Positions 1 to 5,312 of a DNA stretch of 8,330 bases are shown here, piece by piece (the stretch's first letter is position 1; the number at the start of each line of letters is the position of its first letter). A program made the position numbers and the translations under genes. The DNA comes from JBMCLJ01 sp048615375. Lineage in GTDB: Bacteria > Patescibacteriota > Dojkabacteria > JAOAGR01. The stretch covers positions 1 through 8,330 of the forward strand of contig JBMCLJ010000061.1 of assembly GCA_048615375.1 (NCBI GenBank), read 5' to 3'. The notes beneath the pieces were generated by a model. That model ran no database searches. It saw only the letters and a program-made list of their open reading frames with translations, and had not been told where the DNA came from.

Positions 1-620
1 GGAATTTCTTCCGTGCGAATGTCTTTTCCAAGGTCATCGTAGTATACACGAGCATGCATTTCGATAAGATCAATCAAGCCTTTAAAATCACCCTCCTGCC
101 CAATCGGCAAGGTTACAGGCGCGTGTCGTACACCCAGGCGTGTTTCGATTGAATTCATCGTCTCGTACAGGTCGCCTCCTGTCTTATCCACTTTATTAAC
201 AAATACAATCCTTGGAACTTTATATTTATCAGCTTGTCGCCACACAGTTTCAGATTGTGGTTCAACACCTTGTGAGGCATCGAGAACACACACAGCTCCG
301 TCGAGGACGCGCAGAGAGCGCTCGACTTCTGCTGTGAAGTCGATGTGACCTGGTGTGTCAATAAGGTTATAGCGGTGCATATTACCGTCAACTTCCCAGA
401 AGCAGGTCGTTGCGGCGGAGGTAATGGTGATCCCCCGCTCACGTTCCTGCGCCATCCAGTCCATAACCGCTTTACCCTCATGTACTTCCCCGATTTTGTG
501 GGTAATACCGGTGTAAAAAAGGATACGTTCAGTAGTCGTAGTTTTGCCCGCGTCAATATGGGCAATAATGCCGAAGTTCCGGACATTTTTTAAATCTATT
601 TTTTTCTTTAAATCGGCCAT
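1..620 (-). CDS. fusA: Elongation factor G, N-terminal part (runs off the window start)
   Basis: This is the translocation GTPase of the ribosome. The 206 visible residues start [20 protein letters not shown] and cover most of the G domain. The P-loop AHIDAGKT is at residues 20-27, switch I ends in RGIT at 62-65, the G3 motif DTPGH at 88-92, and the G4 motif NKVD at 142-145. NKVDKTGGD replaces the more common NKMDRxGAD, a conservative change. The ATG at 618-620 places these motifs where the family has them; the bases before it (CCAACATT) carry no Shine-Dalgarno sequence. It lies 39 bases downstream of rpsG on the same strand, the usual rpsG-fusA order, so the two are probably cotranscribed. 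The C-terminal domains lie outside the window. Identity is secure. Confidence 0.97.
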   Translation of the reverse strand, partial: MADLKKKIDLKNVRNFGIIAHIDAGKTTTTERILFYTGITHKIGEVHEGKAVMDWMAQERERGITITSAATTCFWEVDGNMHRYNLIDTPGHIDFTAEVERSLRVLDGAVCVLDASQGVEPQSETVWRQADKYKVPRIVFVNKVDKTGGDLYETMNSIETRLGVRHAPVTLPIGQEGDFKGLIDLIEMHARVYYDDLGKDIRTEEI

Positions 621-659
621 AATGTTGGTTTACATGTGTATAGTGTAAGAGGTTAATTG

Positions 660-1124
660 TTATCTGAAATGTGAAAAAGCTCTGTTGGACTCAGCCATTC
701 TATGAGTGTCTTCCCGTTTCTTCAAGACATCACCCTGATCGGTCAATATATCATTAATTTCTTTTACGAGATCTTCAACGATCGGCGCTCCTTTACGTTT
801 CCGCGCGGCTTCAAGTATCCACCGCAACGCGATTTGAGTACCCGCGTCGCGTTCAACAGGAAGCGGTACCTGAAAGTTCGCTCCACCTACACGTCGTGCC
901 TTCAGGACAACGGTTGGACGGACTTTTTCAAGTGCTTCTTCAAGTATCTCCAGTCCACTTTTCTCTTTGCCGTCTTCAAGACGTTTCAGCGTGGCGTATA
1001 CGATTTTATTCGCAACGTGTTTTTTCCCGTCTTTCATAACGAGATTTATTAATTTTGAGACGAGTACGGAATTATATACCGGATCCGGCAGGATCTCTCG
1101 TCGTGGTGCTTTTTTGCCTCTCAT
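660..1124 (-). CDS. rpsG: 30S ribosomal protein S7
   Basis: This is the primary 16S rRNA-binding protein of the small-subunit head. At 154 residues it has the typical length. It starts MRGKKAPRRE, then carries the conserved blocks around YNSVLVSKLINLVMKDGKK (17-35), ALEKVRPTVVLKARRVGGAN (64-83) and the QVPLPVE segment, and ends with the usual HRMAESNRAFSHFR. The start is the only ATG that gives the family N-terminus; the preceding bases AACAAAATAATAAATC hold no Shine-Dalgarno motif. fusA follows after 39 bases. The usual upstream partner rpsL is absent: the next gene upstream is an unrelated surface protein. The gene therefore has its own promoter (TATAAT at 1202-1207) and a roughly 70-base structured leader that could serve autoregulation. 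Confidence 0.97.
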   Translation of the reverse strand: MRGKKAPRREILPDPVYNSVLVSKLINLVMKDGKKHVANKIVYATLKRLEDGKEKSGLEILEEALEKVRPTVVLKARRVGGANFQVPLPVERDAGTQIALRWILEAARKRKGAPIVEDLVKEINDILTDQGDVLKKREDTHRMAESNRAFSHFR

Positions 1125-1140
1125 GATTTATTATTTTGTT

Positions 1141-1200
1141 CTACGCTAACCTGAGTTCTGTCCGCTTACTGAGCGTAGCTTCGCTTCAGCGGCAACAGAA
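1141..1200 (-). promoter_or_regulatory. Structured rpsG leader with two mutually exclusive hairpins
   Basis: Hairpin A pairs 1162-1166 (ccgct on the + strand) with 1188-1192 (agcgg), and continues inside with 1171-1175 against 1182-1187 (one bulged base) around a six-base loop at 1176-1181. A lower extension, ttctgt 1156-1161 with acagaa 1195-1200, is possible if transcription starts early enough. Hairpin B pairs 1141-1147 (ctacgct) with 1172-1178 (agcgtag), seven perfect pairs, and uses bases needed by the inner stem of A, so the two exclude each other. No U-run follows, so this is not an intrinsic terminator. S7 autoregulates its operon by binding mRNA in E. coli; that this leader does the same is inference. 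Confidence 0.45.
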
Positions 1201-1201
1201 A

Positions 1202-1207
1202 ATTATA
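1202..1207 (-). promoter_or_regulatory. Promoter -10 box for rpsG-fusA
   Basis: A perfect TATAAT on the minus strand. Initiation would fall near 1195-1196, giving a leader of about 70 bases before the rpsG ATG. No good -35 is visible; TTAGGT with an 18-base spacer is the best and is weak. Confidence 0.6.
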
Positions 1208-1387
1208 CAATAAATTGCGGAATGTACCTAATACGATTCGCTGGGTAGCGTTCGTCCACTATCAGCTGATATTCGAAAAGAAACTATGATTCCATTTTCA
1301 GGCAGTTGTGCAGGATTTATCCAATCAAATAAACTTCTACAGGGGAGCGGGATGTCGATATAATGCAAACTTTGATAATACCACTAA
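1208..1387. other. Non-coding gap between the surface protein gene and the rpsG promoter
   Basis: No convincing gene here. The longest small reading frame noticed on the + strand (25 codons from 1287) has no supporting start context. A perfect 10-base palindrome ATCAGCTGAT lies at 1261-1270, about 70 bases upstream of the predicted rpsG transcription start. No intrinsic terminator is visible after the surface protein gene. Confidence 0.5.
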
Positions 1388-2011
1388 TCACTCCAGTACT
1401 TTTTCTTCAAAAGATTTCTTTTGGAGTTGTATAGCGGTGTAGCCAATACCTGCAAATGTTAAGCCGGCGAGTGTTGCGAGACCGGTTATGGTAATAATTC
1501 CGGATTTTGGGGTTTCTACGGGTTGTTCTGTTTCCTGTACAAGTACTGTAGCTGTAGCGCATACTTCTTCAGGAAGTGTGAGACAGACCTCATTCGTGTA
1601 GGAACCAGGTGTTGAAGGAGCTGTCGCGGAGAAGCTGATGACAATATTTTCTCCTTCAGCAATAGACTGAACATTATCCCCTTCAAACGTCCATTCAAGC
1701 GTTTGTCCCGAAACTGTTGGTTCAAAATCACTCTGCACTCCCTGCAGGTCAGTCAGCTGAGCATTGCCGGCGAAGACAAAACTCGCAGGGAGTGTATCGA
1801 CTACAGTCTCCGGGGCAGCGTTTGAGGTGGAGACATTCTCGATGGTTATAGAGAATGATACCGTAGAAGAAGCATTCGCTGTTGATGGTGCAGCAGCTTT
1901 TGTTACTCTGAAAATACTCCCTTCCGCGGAATCAGCGTGGGCAACATGTCCGCCTGTAAAAGTTACACAGGCGCCGATTGCTATTCCCAGTAAGGGCAGT
2001 TTTACACGCAT
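1388..2011 (-). CDS. Exported DUF11-like surface protein with sortase-like C-terminal anchor
   Basis: A 207-residue secreted protein. Residues 1-26 form a signal peptide: MRVK, a hydrophobic core, then HVAHA with likely cleavage before Asp27. Residues about 33-158 resemble a DUF11 immunoglobulin-like repeat: a VTKAAAPSTA start, SFSITIENVS, VVDTLPASFVFAG, LEWTF, then an EGENIVISFSATAPSTPGSYTN block. Cys143 and Cys151 lie close enough for a disulfide in this domain. The tail has TPKSG at 167-171, a hydrophobic segment at about 172-195 and lysines at 198-199. That matches the sorting-signal layout, with PKSG as a variant of LPxTG, but no sortase gene is in the window. The alternative is a simple C-terminal membrane anchor. 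The start at 2011 is supported by a promoter placed for a leaderless message. The binding partner is unknown. Confidence 0.75.
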   Translation of the reverse strand: MRVKLPLLGIAIGACVTFTGGHVAHADSAEGSIFRVTKAAAPSTANASSTVSFSITIENVSTSNAAPETVVDTLPASFVFAGNAQLTDLQGVQSDFEPTVSGQTLEWTFEGDNVQSIAEGENIVISFSATAPSTPGSYTNEVCLTLPEEVCATATVLVQETEQPVETPKSGIITITGLATLAGLTFAGIGYTAIQLQKKSFEEKVLE

Positions 2012-2045
2012 GGTTCATACTAAATCAATTTTTTATGTTTGTAAA
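2012..2045 (-). promoter_or_regulatory. Promoter of the DUF11 protein gene, placed for leaderless transcription
   Basis: On the minus strand TTTACA (2040-2045) is followed by a 17-base spacer, TAGTAT (2017-2022), then only five bases (GAACC) before the ATG. The expected initiation base, six or so after the -10 box, is the A of the start codon. Confidence 0.55.
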
Positions 2046-2120
2046 ATTACTCCTATGGTGTTGCAACACAATCGCTGTCGCATTGGTACAGAATATTTTC
2101 CATTTTTTTGTAATTTTTTA

Positions 2121-2126
2121 TATAAT
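2121..2126 (+). promoter_or_regulatory. -10 box of the APH-like gene
   Basis: A perfect TATAAT with nine bases before the ATG at 2136, predicting a leader of about two to three bases. The region upstream is very AT-rich and has no clear -35. An in-frame GTG at 2127 touches the box and is unlikely to lie within the message. Confidence 0.5.
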
Positions 2127-2135
2127 GTGAATGTT

Positions 2136-3116
2136 ATGCGCGGACTTGCATTGAAGCTTGTAAATGAAAAAATACGAAAGGAGGTTATATCGGTTGAGGA
2201 TGTCTATCATGACCAGAGTAACTCAGAGTATAAATTTACTGTAAAAGGAGGTAATTCCGGGATAAAACTGAGAGTTCGTACCTTTGCCCGTACAGGACCC
2301 AGACAGGTTAAAGAATTTACGAACCGTCTGGAAATATCCGGATATGATGACTTTACAACTTTGTATGAGTTGCTCGAACAAAAAGGTTTTCCGCTGCCTC
2401 GTATACTGGATAGCGGAACGATTGCGTATGAGCGTGATATTTACGAGTATCAGATTCTGGAAGTGATTCAGGGTACTGCATTACGTAAAAGTATCCTTGA
2501 CCACAAAGATCCCGATGCTGGCAGTGTGCACCTGATGCTTGAACATGCTGCTGAGGTCAGCGCGGCTATGCACGCGATCACGAGACCTGTGTATGGGAAG
2601 ATAACTGGCCAGGAGGATTTTAACTATACAGATGAGCTTATGCAGTCCATTGATACGCTCTTCGCGATGTTATGTAAAAAAAATGACGAATTCGACTTTA
2701 ACCGTGGAGGCATCGAAGACTATATCAGGAAGCAGAAAAGCAGGTGGAGTGCTCCCGATACGTTTGTTCTTTCCCCGGAATCGCTTCCTTTCGGTGTACT
2801 CGGGCGTGATAGTAAAGTATACATCACCCGTCTTGAGAATATACTGTTCCGTGACCTGAGATATGTACTTGCTCAAACAGAACTGCTATTTACAAGTCAG
2901 GGAAAAGAAGCGGTATTCAAAACGTTCATGATGCATTATACCAGGCGTAACCCACGGGCCGCAGCTTACGACGATGTGCGGGCGATCTATCTTCTATACA
3001 GCCACTTTATAACTATGCAAAAGGCGTATAGCGCTATGCCGGATCAGGAAGCAGACAAGGCTGCAATAGCCCGGTGTGAAAAATCAATAATGGAACTTCT
3101 ATCTATTTCTCAATAG
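2136..3116 (+). CDS. APH/choline-kinase-fold-like protein, apparently catalytically dead
   Basis: A 326-residue protein whose order of motifs resembles the aminoglycoside phosphotransferase fold. It has an N-lobe strand region (residues 31-50, IKLRVRTF), a helix plus LYELLEQKGFPLPRILDSG (76-94), a hinge-like YQILEVIQGTAL (105-116) and LEHAAEVSAAMHAI (135-148), resembling the family's L-x-LH segment. Where the family has its HGDxHxxN catalytic loop and IDWE metal site, this protein reads LSPESLPFGVL (212-222) and YITRLENILFRD (229-240), so the catalytic Asp, Asn and metal Asp appear lost. The frame stays open upstream to 1764, but that part is antisense to the surface protein; the ATG at 2136 follows a perfect TATAAT. 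Its end overlaps the convergent DUF167-like gene by 14 bases. The fold call is from motif order by eye; substrate and role are unknown. Confidence 0.55.
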   Translation: MRGLALKLVNEKIRKEVISVEDVYHDQSNSEYKFTVKGGNSGIKLRVRTFARTGPRQVKEFTNRLEISGYDDFTTLYELLEQKGFPLPRILDSGTIAYERDIYEYQILEVIQGTALRKSILDHKDPDAGSVHLMLEHAAEVSAAMHAITRPVYGKITGQEDFNYTDELMQSIDTLFAMLCKKNDEFDFNRGGIEDYIRKQKSRWSAPDTFVLSPESLPFGVLGRDSKVYITRLENILFRDLRYVLAQTELLFTSQGKEAVFKTFMMHYTRRNPRAAAYDDVRAIYLLYSHFITMQKAYSAMPDQEADKAAIARCEKSIMELLSISQ

Positions 3117-3360
3117 CGCAGAGAAATAATTCCCAGGCTTCATCAGGGAATTCTACGACAATAAGTTTTGGGTGTGTGCCGGGGTGCAGCCTCATGCGTT
3201 CTATCGGAATGCCCAGATCGTGATGAATAAATTGCAGCAGTTTTTTCTGCAGGCAGTCATCCTGTGGGTTCACGTTCAATCTTACTTTCATCACGTCCTC
3301 GCCAAACCAGCCAATCCATTGATTCCTGGAACTAAACAATATTTTGAATTTAATAATCAT
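3103..3360 (-). CDS. Small DUF167 (YggU/UPF0235)-like protein
   Basis: An 85-residue protein starting MIIKFKILFS. Its segments line up with the DUF167 pattern: an opening strand, WIGWFGEDVMKVRLNV (15-30) for the family's gw...lkvrv strand, NPQDD at 31-35 for the PPvdGkAN turn, LLQFIHHDLGIPIERM (41-56) for fLAk.lgvpks, and PGTHPKLIVVEF (60-71) for vsGetsr.KvveI. The turn residues G, A and N are not conserved, so this is divergent. The reading frame is open up to 3441, but the ATG at 3358-3360 gives the fold's natural N-terminus and overlaps the end of the ribbon-helix-helix gene by 11 bases, suggesting translational coupling. DUF167 proteins have no settled function. Its position, directly after an antitoxin-like gene, is the toxin slot of a type II pair. 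It shows no clear RelE/ParE features. Confidence 0.6.
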   Translation of the reverse strand: MIIKFKILFSSRNQWIGWFGEDVMKVRLNVNPQDDCLQKKLLQFIHHDLGIPIERMRLHPGTHPKLIVVEFPDEAWELFLCAIEK

Positions 3361-3628
3361 TTTTTTCACTGTCGCCAATGATACCTTCAAGTCGATCGAG
3401 CTCTGACTGCATCTCCTGGTTGAGGAAATCAATGCCTCCACCAGCTATGACACTTCTATCAAGTGTTTCATCAATACTGATCTTGCCCTTCGCGAGACGG
3501 GTGAGAAATACGCGCAAGTAGTCCTGGAGGCTGGAGAATCCTTCTTCCCGAACCAGGGCTTCAACTTTTTCTTTAATATCTTTATCGAGTTTTGGTATTT
3601 GTAAGTTTATTGTGTTCGAGGTAGCCAT
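3350..3628 (-). CDS. Ribbon-helix-helix DNA-binding protein, antitoxin-like
   Basis: A 92-residue protein with the layout of CopG/RelB-type regulators. A short strand (TINLQIP, 6-12) is followed by KLDKDIKEKVEALVREEG (13-30, helix A) and FSSLQDYLRVFLTRLAKG (31-48, helix B). A C-terminal arm follows, with a glycine break at 63-65 and an acidic helical stretch QEMQSELDRLEGIIGD (71-86), which in antitoxins usually wraps the partner. Such proteins dimerise and bind short repeated operators, often their own promoter. The downstream gene overlaps by 11 bases. The promoter is a TATAAT at 3643-3648, and the region upstream carries an inverted repeat that could be its operator. Whether it is a true antitoxin or a stand-alone regulator cannot be told from the sequence. 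Confidence 0.7.
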   Translation of the reverse strand: MATSNTINLQIPKLDKDIKEKVEALVREEGFSSLQDYLRVFLTRLAKGKISIDETLDRSVIAGGGIDFLNQEMQSELDRLEGIIGDSEKNDY

Positions 3629-3640
3629 ACGTTGTTAGTA

Positions 3641-3720
3641 CGATTATATTACAGATGTTATATTTTCGTATTATAATCGAAGTGGATGCAGAGCACAAAC
3701 ATATTATAATTCTTATGTAT
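3641..3720. promoter_or_regulatory. Promoter and candidate operator of the ribbon-helix-helix gene
   Basis: CGATTATA at 3641-3648 is repeated inverted as TATAATCG at 3672-3679, centres 31 bases apart, about three helical turns. The first copy contains the minus-strand -10 TATAAT (3643-3648), predicting a leader of about eight bases. The octamer ATTATAAT, itself a palindrome, occurs at 3670-3677 and 3713-3720, with a near copy ATTATATT at 3643-3650. Repeated short boxes over the promoter suit autorepression by a ribbon-helix-helix dimer, but AT-rich DNA makes chance copies likely. Confidence 0.4.
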
Positions 3721-3736
3721 ATATATTATTCTTTTC

Positions 3737-4726
3737 TCAGGATTTTTGTGTAGCAATAGTTCCCGTACTTCGTTTTTTCGGGGGCTTTAACCTTGCAAAC
3801 ACCAGGAACTGTATAAGGTTGGCAAGAAGTAAAGTAATGATCAGAGGCGCATATAAAGTAAATGGCAGGAAATCAGTACTGAATAATATAATGGCGACAA
3901 TGGTACCGAGTTGTATCTGGTGCAGTTTAAAAATCGGGGAGGTCTTTGGCTCGACAAGCATGACAAAGGTAAAAAACAGGATAGTTCCAAGTAGAAATAT
4001 ATTGATCAGATTCGTAACCGTATCTAATGAGAAGTCAGTAAAGAACTGAATAGAAAAGGGAGAAAGTGAAATATCGATGTTGATCATGAGGTTAAGTAGC
4101 TGCGCGATAAAATAAACGCTCAGAAAAGTCATCGCGTACCAGAGTTTCCTGAATTTTGCGGTGAAGTAGATAAAAAAGGGTGTTGCCACAAGCACAATGA
4201 CCGGTATTTGCAATTTCCACAATTCCAGAAGTGGTCCGAAACTCGTACCCCACCAGGAAACGAACAGTACATTTTCCAGTACTTTAACTTCCGTGAGGAA
4301 TAGTGTGAACAGGAGGGTCGCGTAGATACCAGCTCCTGCAGGATTAAACACTGGCTTGCCTGATTTCCGGACAAATATCTTGAGTACCAGCGCGGAAACC
4401 GCAACGAGCGGATAGAGCCAGAGCGGCGTAGTAGGATTAATCAGCAGGAAAAGAATCAGCCCCATGATGAGAAGATTTGGCAGATTAGGAAATGTGCGTT
4501 TGAGAGCAAAGCGGTGTACTACCACATATCCAAGGTTAACGAGCATAATCATGCTTACGCCAATAAGTGCACGGAAAAAAGTATTTGAACCCAGAGAGAT
4601 ACGTTCTTCAGTCACATTAATGCGTGCAAGATAGACAAGCGCGATTATTGCATAGATGACTAATCCAAGAGTCAATTGCGTAACAGGGCTTTTAATTCGG
4701 AATTGTTTTAAAAGTTCTCGTATCAT
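3737..4726 (-). CDS. NqrB/RnfD-like integral membrane protein
   Basis: A 329-residue, very hydrophobic protein with about nine to ten membrane segments. In NQR/Rnf complexes this family carries electrons across the membrane with flavin. Two landmarks support membership: NPTTPLWLYPLVAV (97-110) leading into GKPVFNPAGAG (123-133), like the family's GxxIFNPAxxG, and FVMLVEPKTSPI (254-265), like FMxTDPxTSP. The S(T)GAT segment that holds covalent FMN in standard NqrB/RnfD is not visible; SWWGTSFGP (157-165) lies at about the expected place. The frame allows an ATG at 4741, but the perfect TATAAT at 4733-4738 lies inside those first codons, so the ATG at 4726 is preferred. The protein is divergent from an FMN-binding-domain gene and apbE. 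No other Nqr or Rnf subunit is in the window. The family call is by motif, not alignment. Confidence 0.68.
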   Translation of the reverse strand: MIRELLKQFRIKSPVTQLTLGLVIYAIIALVYLARINVTEERISLGSNTFFRALIGVSMIMLVNLGYVVVHRFALKRTFPNLPNLLIMGLILFLLINPTTPLWLYPLVAVSALVLKIFVRKSGKPVFNPAGAGIYATLLFTLFLTEVKVLENVLFVSWWGTSFGPLLELWKLQIPVIVLVATPFFIYFTAKFRKLWYAMTFLSVYFIAQLLNLMINIDISLSPFSIQFFTDFSLDTVTNLINIFLLGTILFFTFVMLVEPKTSPIFKLHQIQLGTIVAIILFSTDFLPFTLYAPLIITLLLANLIQFLVFARLKPPKKRSTGTIATQKS

Positions 4727-4760
4727 AGTCCAATTATACATTGACTTGAGGATTTGGTAA
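4727..4760 (-). promoter_or_regulatory. Promoter of the NqrB-like gene, placed for leaderless transcription
   Basis: On the minus strand TTACCA (4755-4760), a 16-base spacer, then a perfect TATAAT (4733-4738) and six bases before the ATG at 4726. Initiation would fall on or next to the start codon, which decides the start over the ATG at 4741 that lies upstream of the -10 box. Confidence 0.6.
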
Positions 4761-4774
4761 GGCGAGGTGTGTAA

Positions 4775-4803
4775 TCGACTTTAACGGTAATTTCTACTAC
4801 TAT
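4775..4803 (+). promoter_or_regulatory. Possible promoter of the FMN-binding protein and apbE
   Basis: TCGACT (4775-4780), a 17-base spacer and TACTAT (4798-4803), nine bases before the ATG at 4813; each box matches consensus at four of six positions. It would be back to back with the promoter of the NqrB-like gene in a 71-86 base divergent region, allowing joint control. Confidence 0.35.
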
Positions 4804-4812
4804 TGAATAGCT

Positions 4813-5292
4813 ATGAATAAACAAAGTACCATCGGAATAACTGTGGCCGCAGTCATTATCCTTTCAGCGACTGTTGGAGCAGGTGTATACCGGTCCCGGG
4901 ATAATTCGGACCAGAGTTCCGGGGAAACAAAAACTACACAAACAAATAGTGAAGTATCAGCGACAGATGCTCCAGGCGTAAAGGAGCATCAATACCGGGA
5001 TGGGTCTTACACAGAATCCGGATTTTATAACGCGCCGTTACCAGCTGGCAGGGAGGAAGTTGTTGTAAGTATCATACTTAAAGAAGGGGTAGTAGAAACA
5101 CTGGGATTTGAAGGAAAATCAAAAAATCCTACAAGTAAGCAATGGATTTCCCAGTTTGAATCCAGTATTGAAGATGAAGTTGTCGGGAAGCACATTGATG
5201 AAATAGAGCTGGATAAGGTCTCCGGCTCTTCACTGACTCCACTGGGATTTAATGAAGCTGTAGCTAAAATAAGAGATCAGGCTGCTGAATAG
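4813..5292 (+). CDS. Membrane-anchored FMN-binding-domain protein, predicted ApbE substrate
   Basis: A 159-residue protein of the NqrC/RnfG-type FMN_bind family. Residues 7-26 form an N-terminal membrane anchor (IGITVAAVIILSATVGAGVY). A Ser/Thr-rich linker (27-56) leads to the FMN_bind domain (about 57-159). The domain opens with YRDGSYTESGFYNAPLPAG (61-79), has VVVSIILKEGVVETLGFEGK (83-102), and ends with DKVSGSSLTPLGFNEAVAKI (134-153). The last part matches the ApbE target pattern DxxSGA(T/S) except that Ser replaces Ala; Ser140 would be the FMN acceptor. The domain should lie outside the cytoplasm. apbE starts 20 bases downstream and is presumably cotranscribed. Likely role: a one-domain flavin electron carrier at the cell surface, paired with the divergent NqrB-like protein. 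Donor and acceptor are not shown by the sequence. Confidence 0.85.
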   Translation: MNKQSTIGITVAAVIILSATVGAGVYRSRDNSDQSSGETKTTQTNSEVSATDAPGVKEHQYRDGSYTESGFYNAPLPAGREEVVVSIILKEGVVETLGFEGKSKNPTSKQWISQFESSIEDEVVGKHIDEIELDKVSGSSLTPLGFNEAVAKIRDQAAE

Positions 5293-5312
5293 TCTATATC
5301 TGCACAACTATC

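Noticed and set aside
702..1052. A 116-codon + strand frame opposite rpsG
   Set aside because: rpsG is unambiguous on the other strand; this frame is a low-complexity shadow of it.
1764..2135. Upstream extension of the open frame of the APH-like gene by 124 codons
   Set aside because: It is antisense to the DUF11 protein, reads as a mirror of that gene, and includes the promoters of both genes. The ATG at 2136 after TATAAT is the better start.
3103..3360. RelE/ParE-type toxin
   Set aside because: The gene order suggests it, but the strand and helix pattern and the PGTHPKLIVVEF ending fit DUF167 better, and no RelE/ParE-type basic catalytic residues could be placed.
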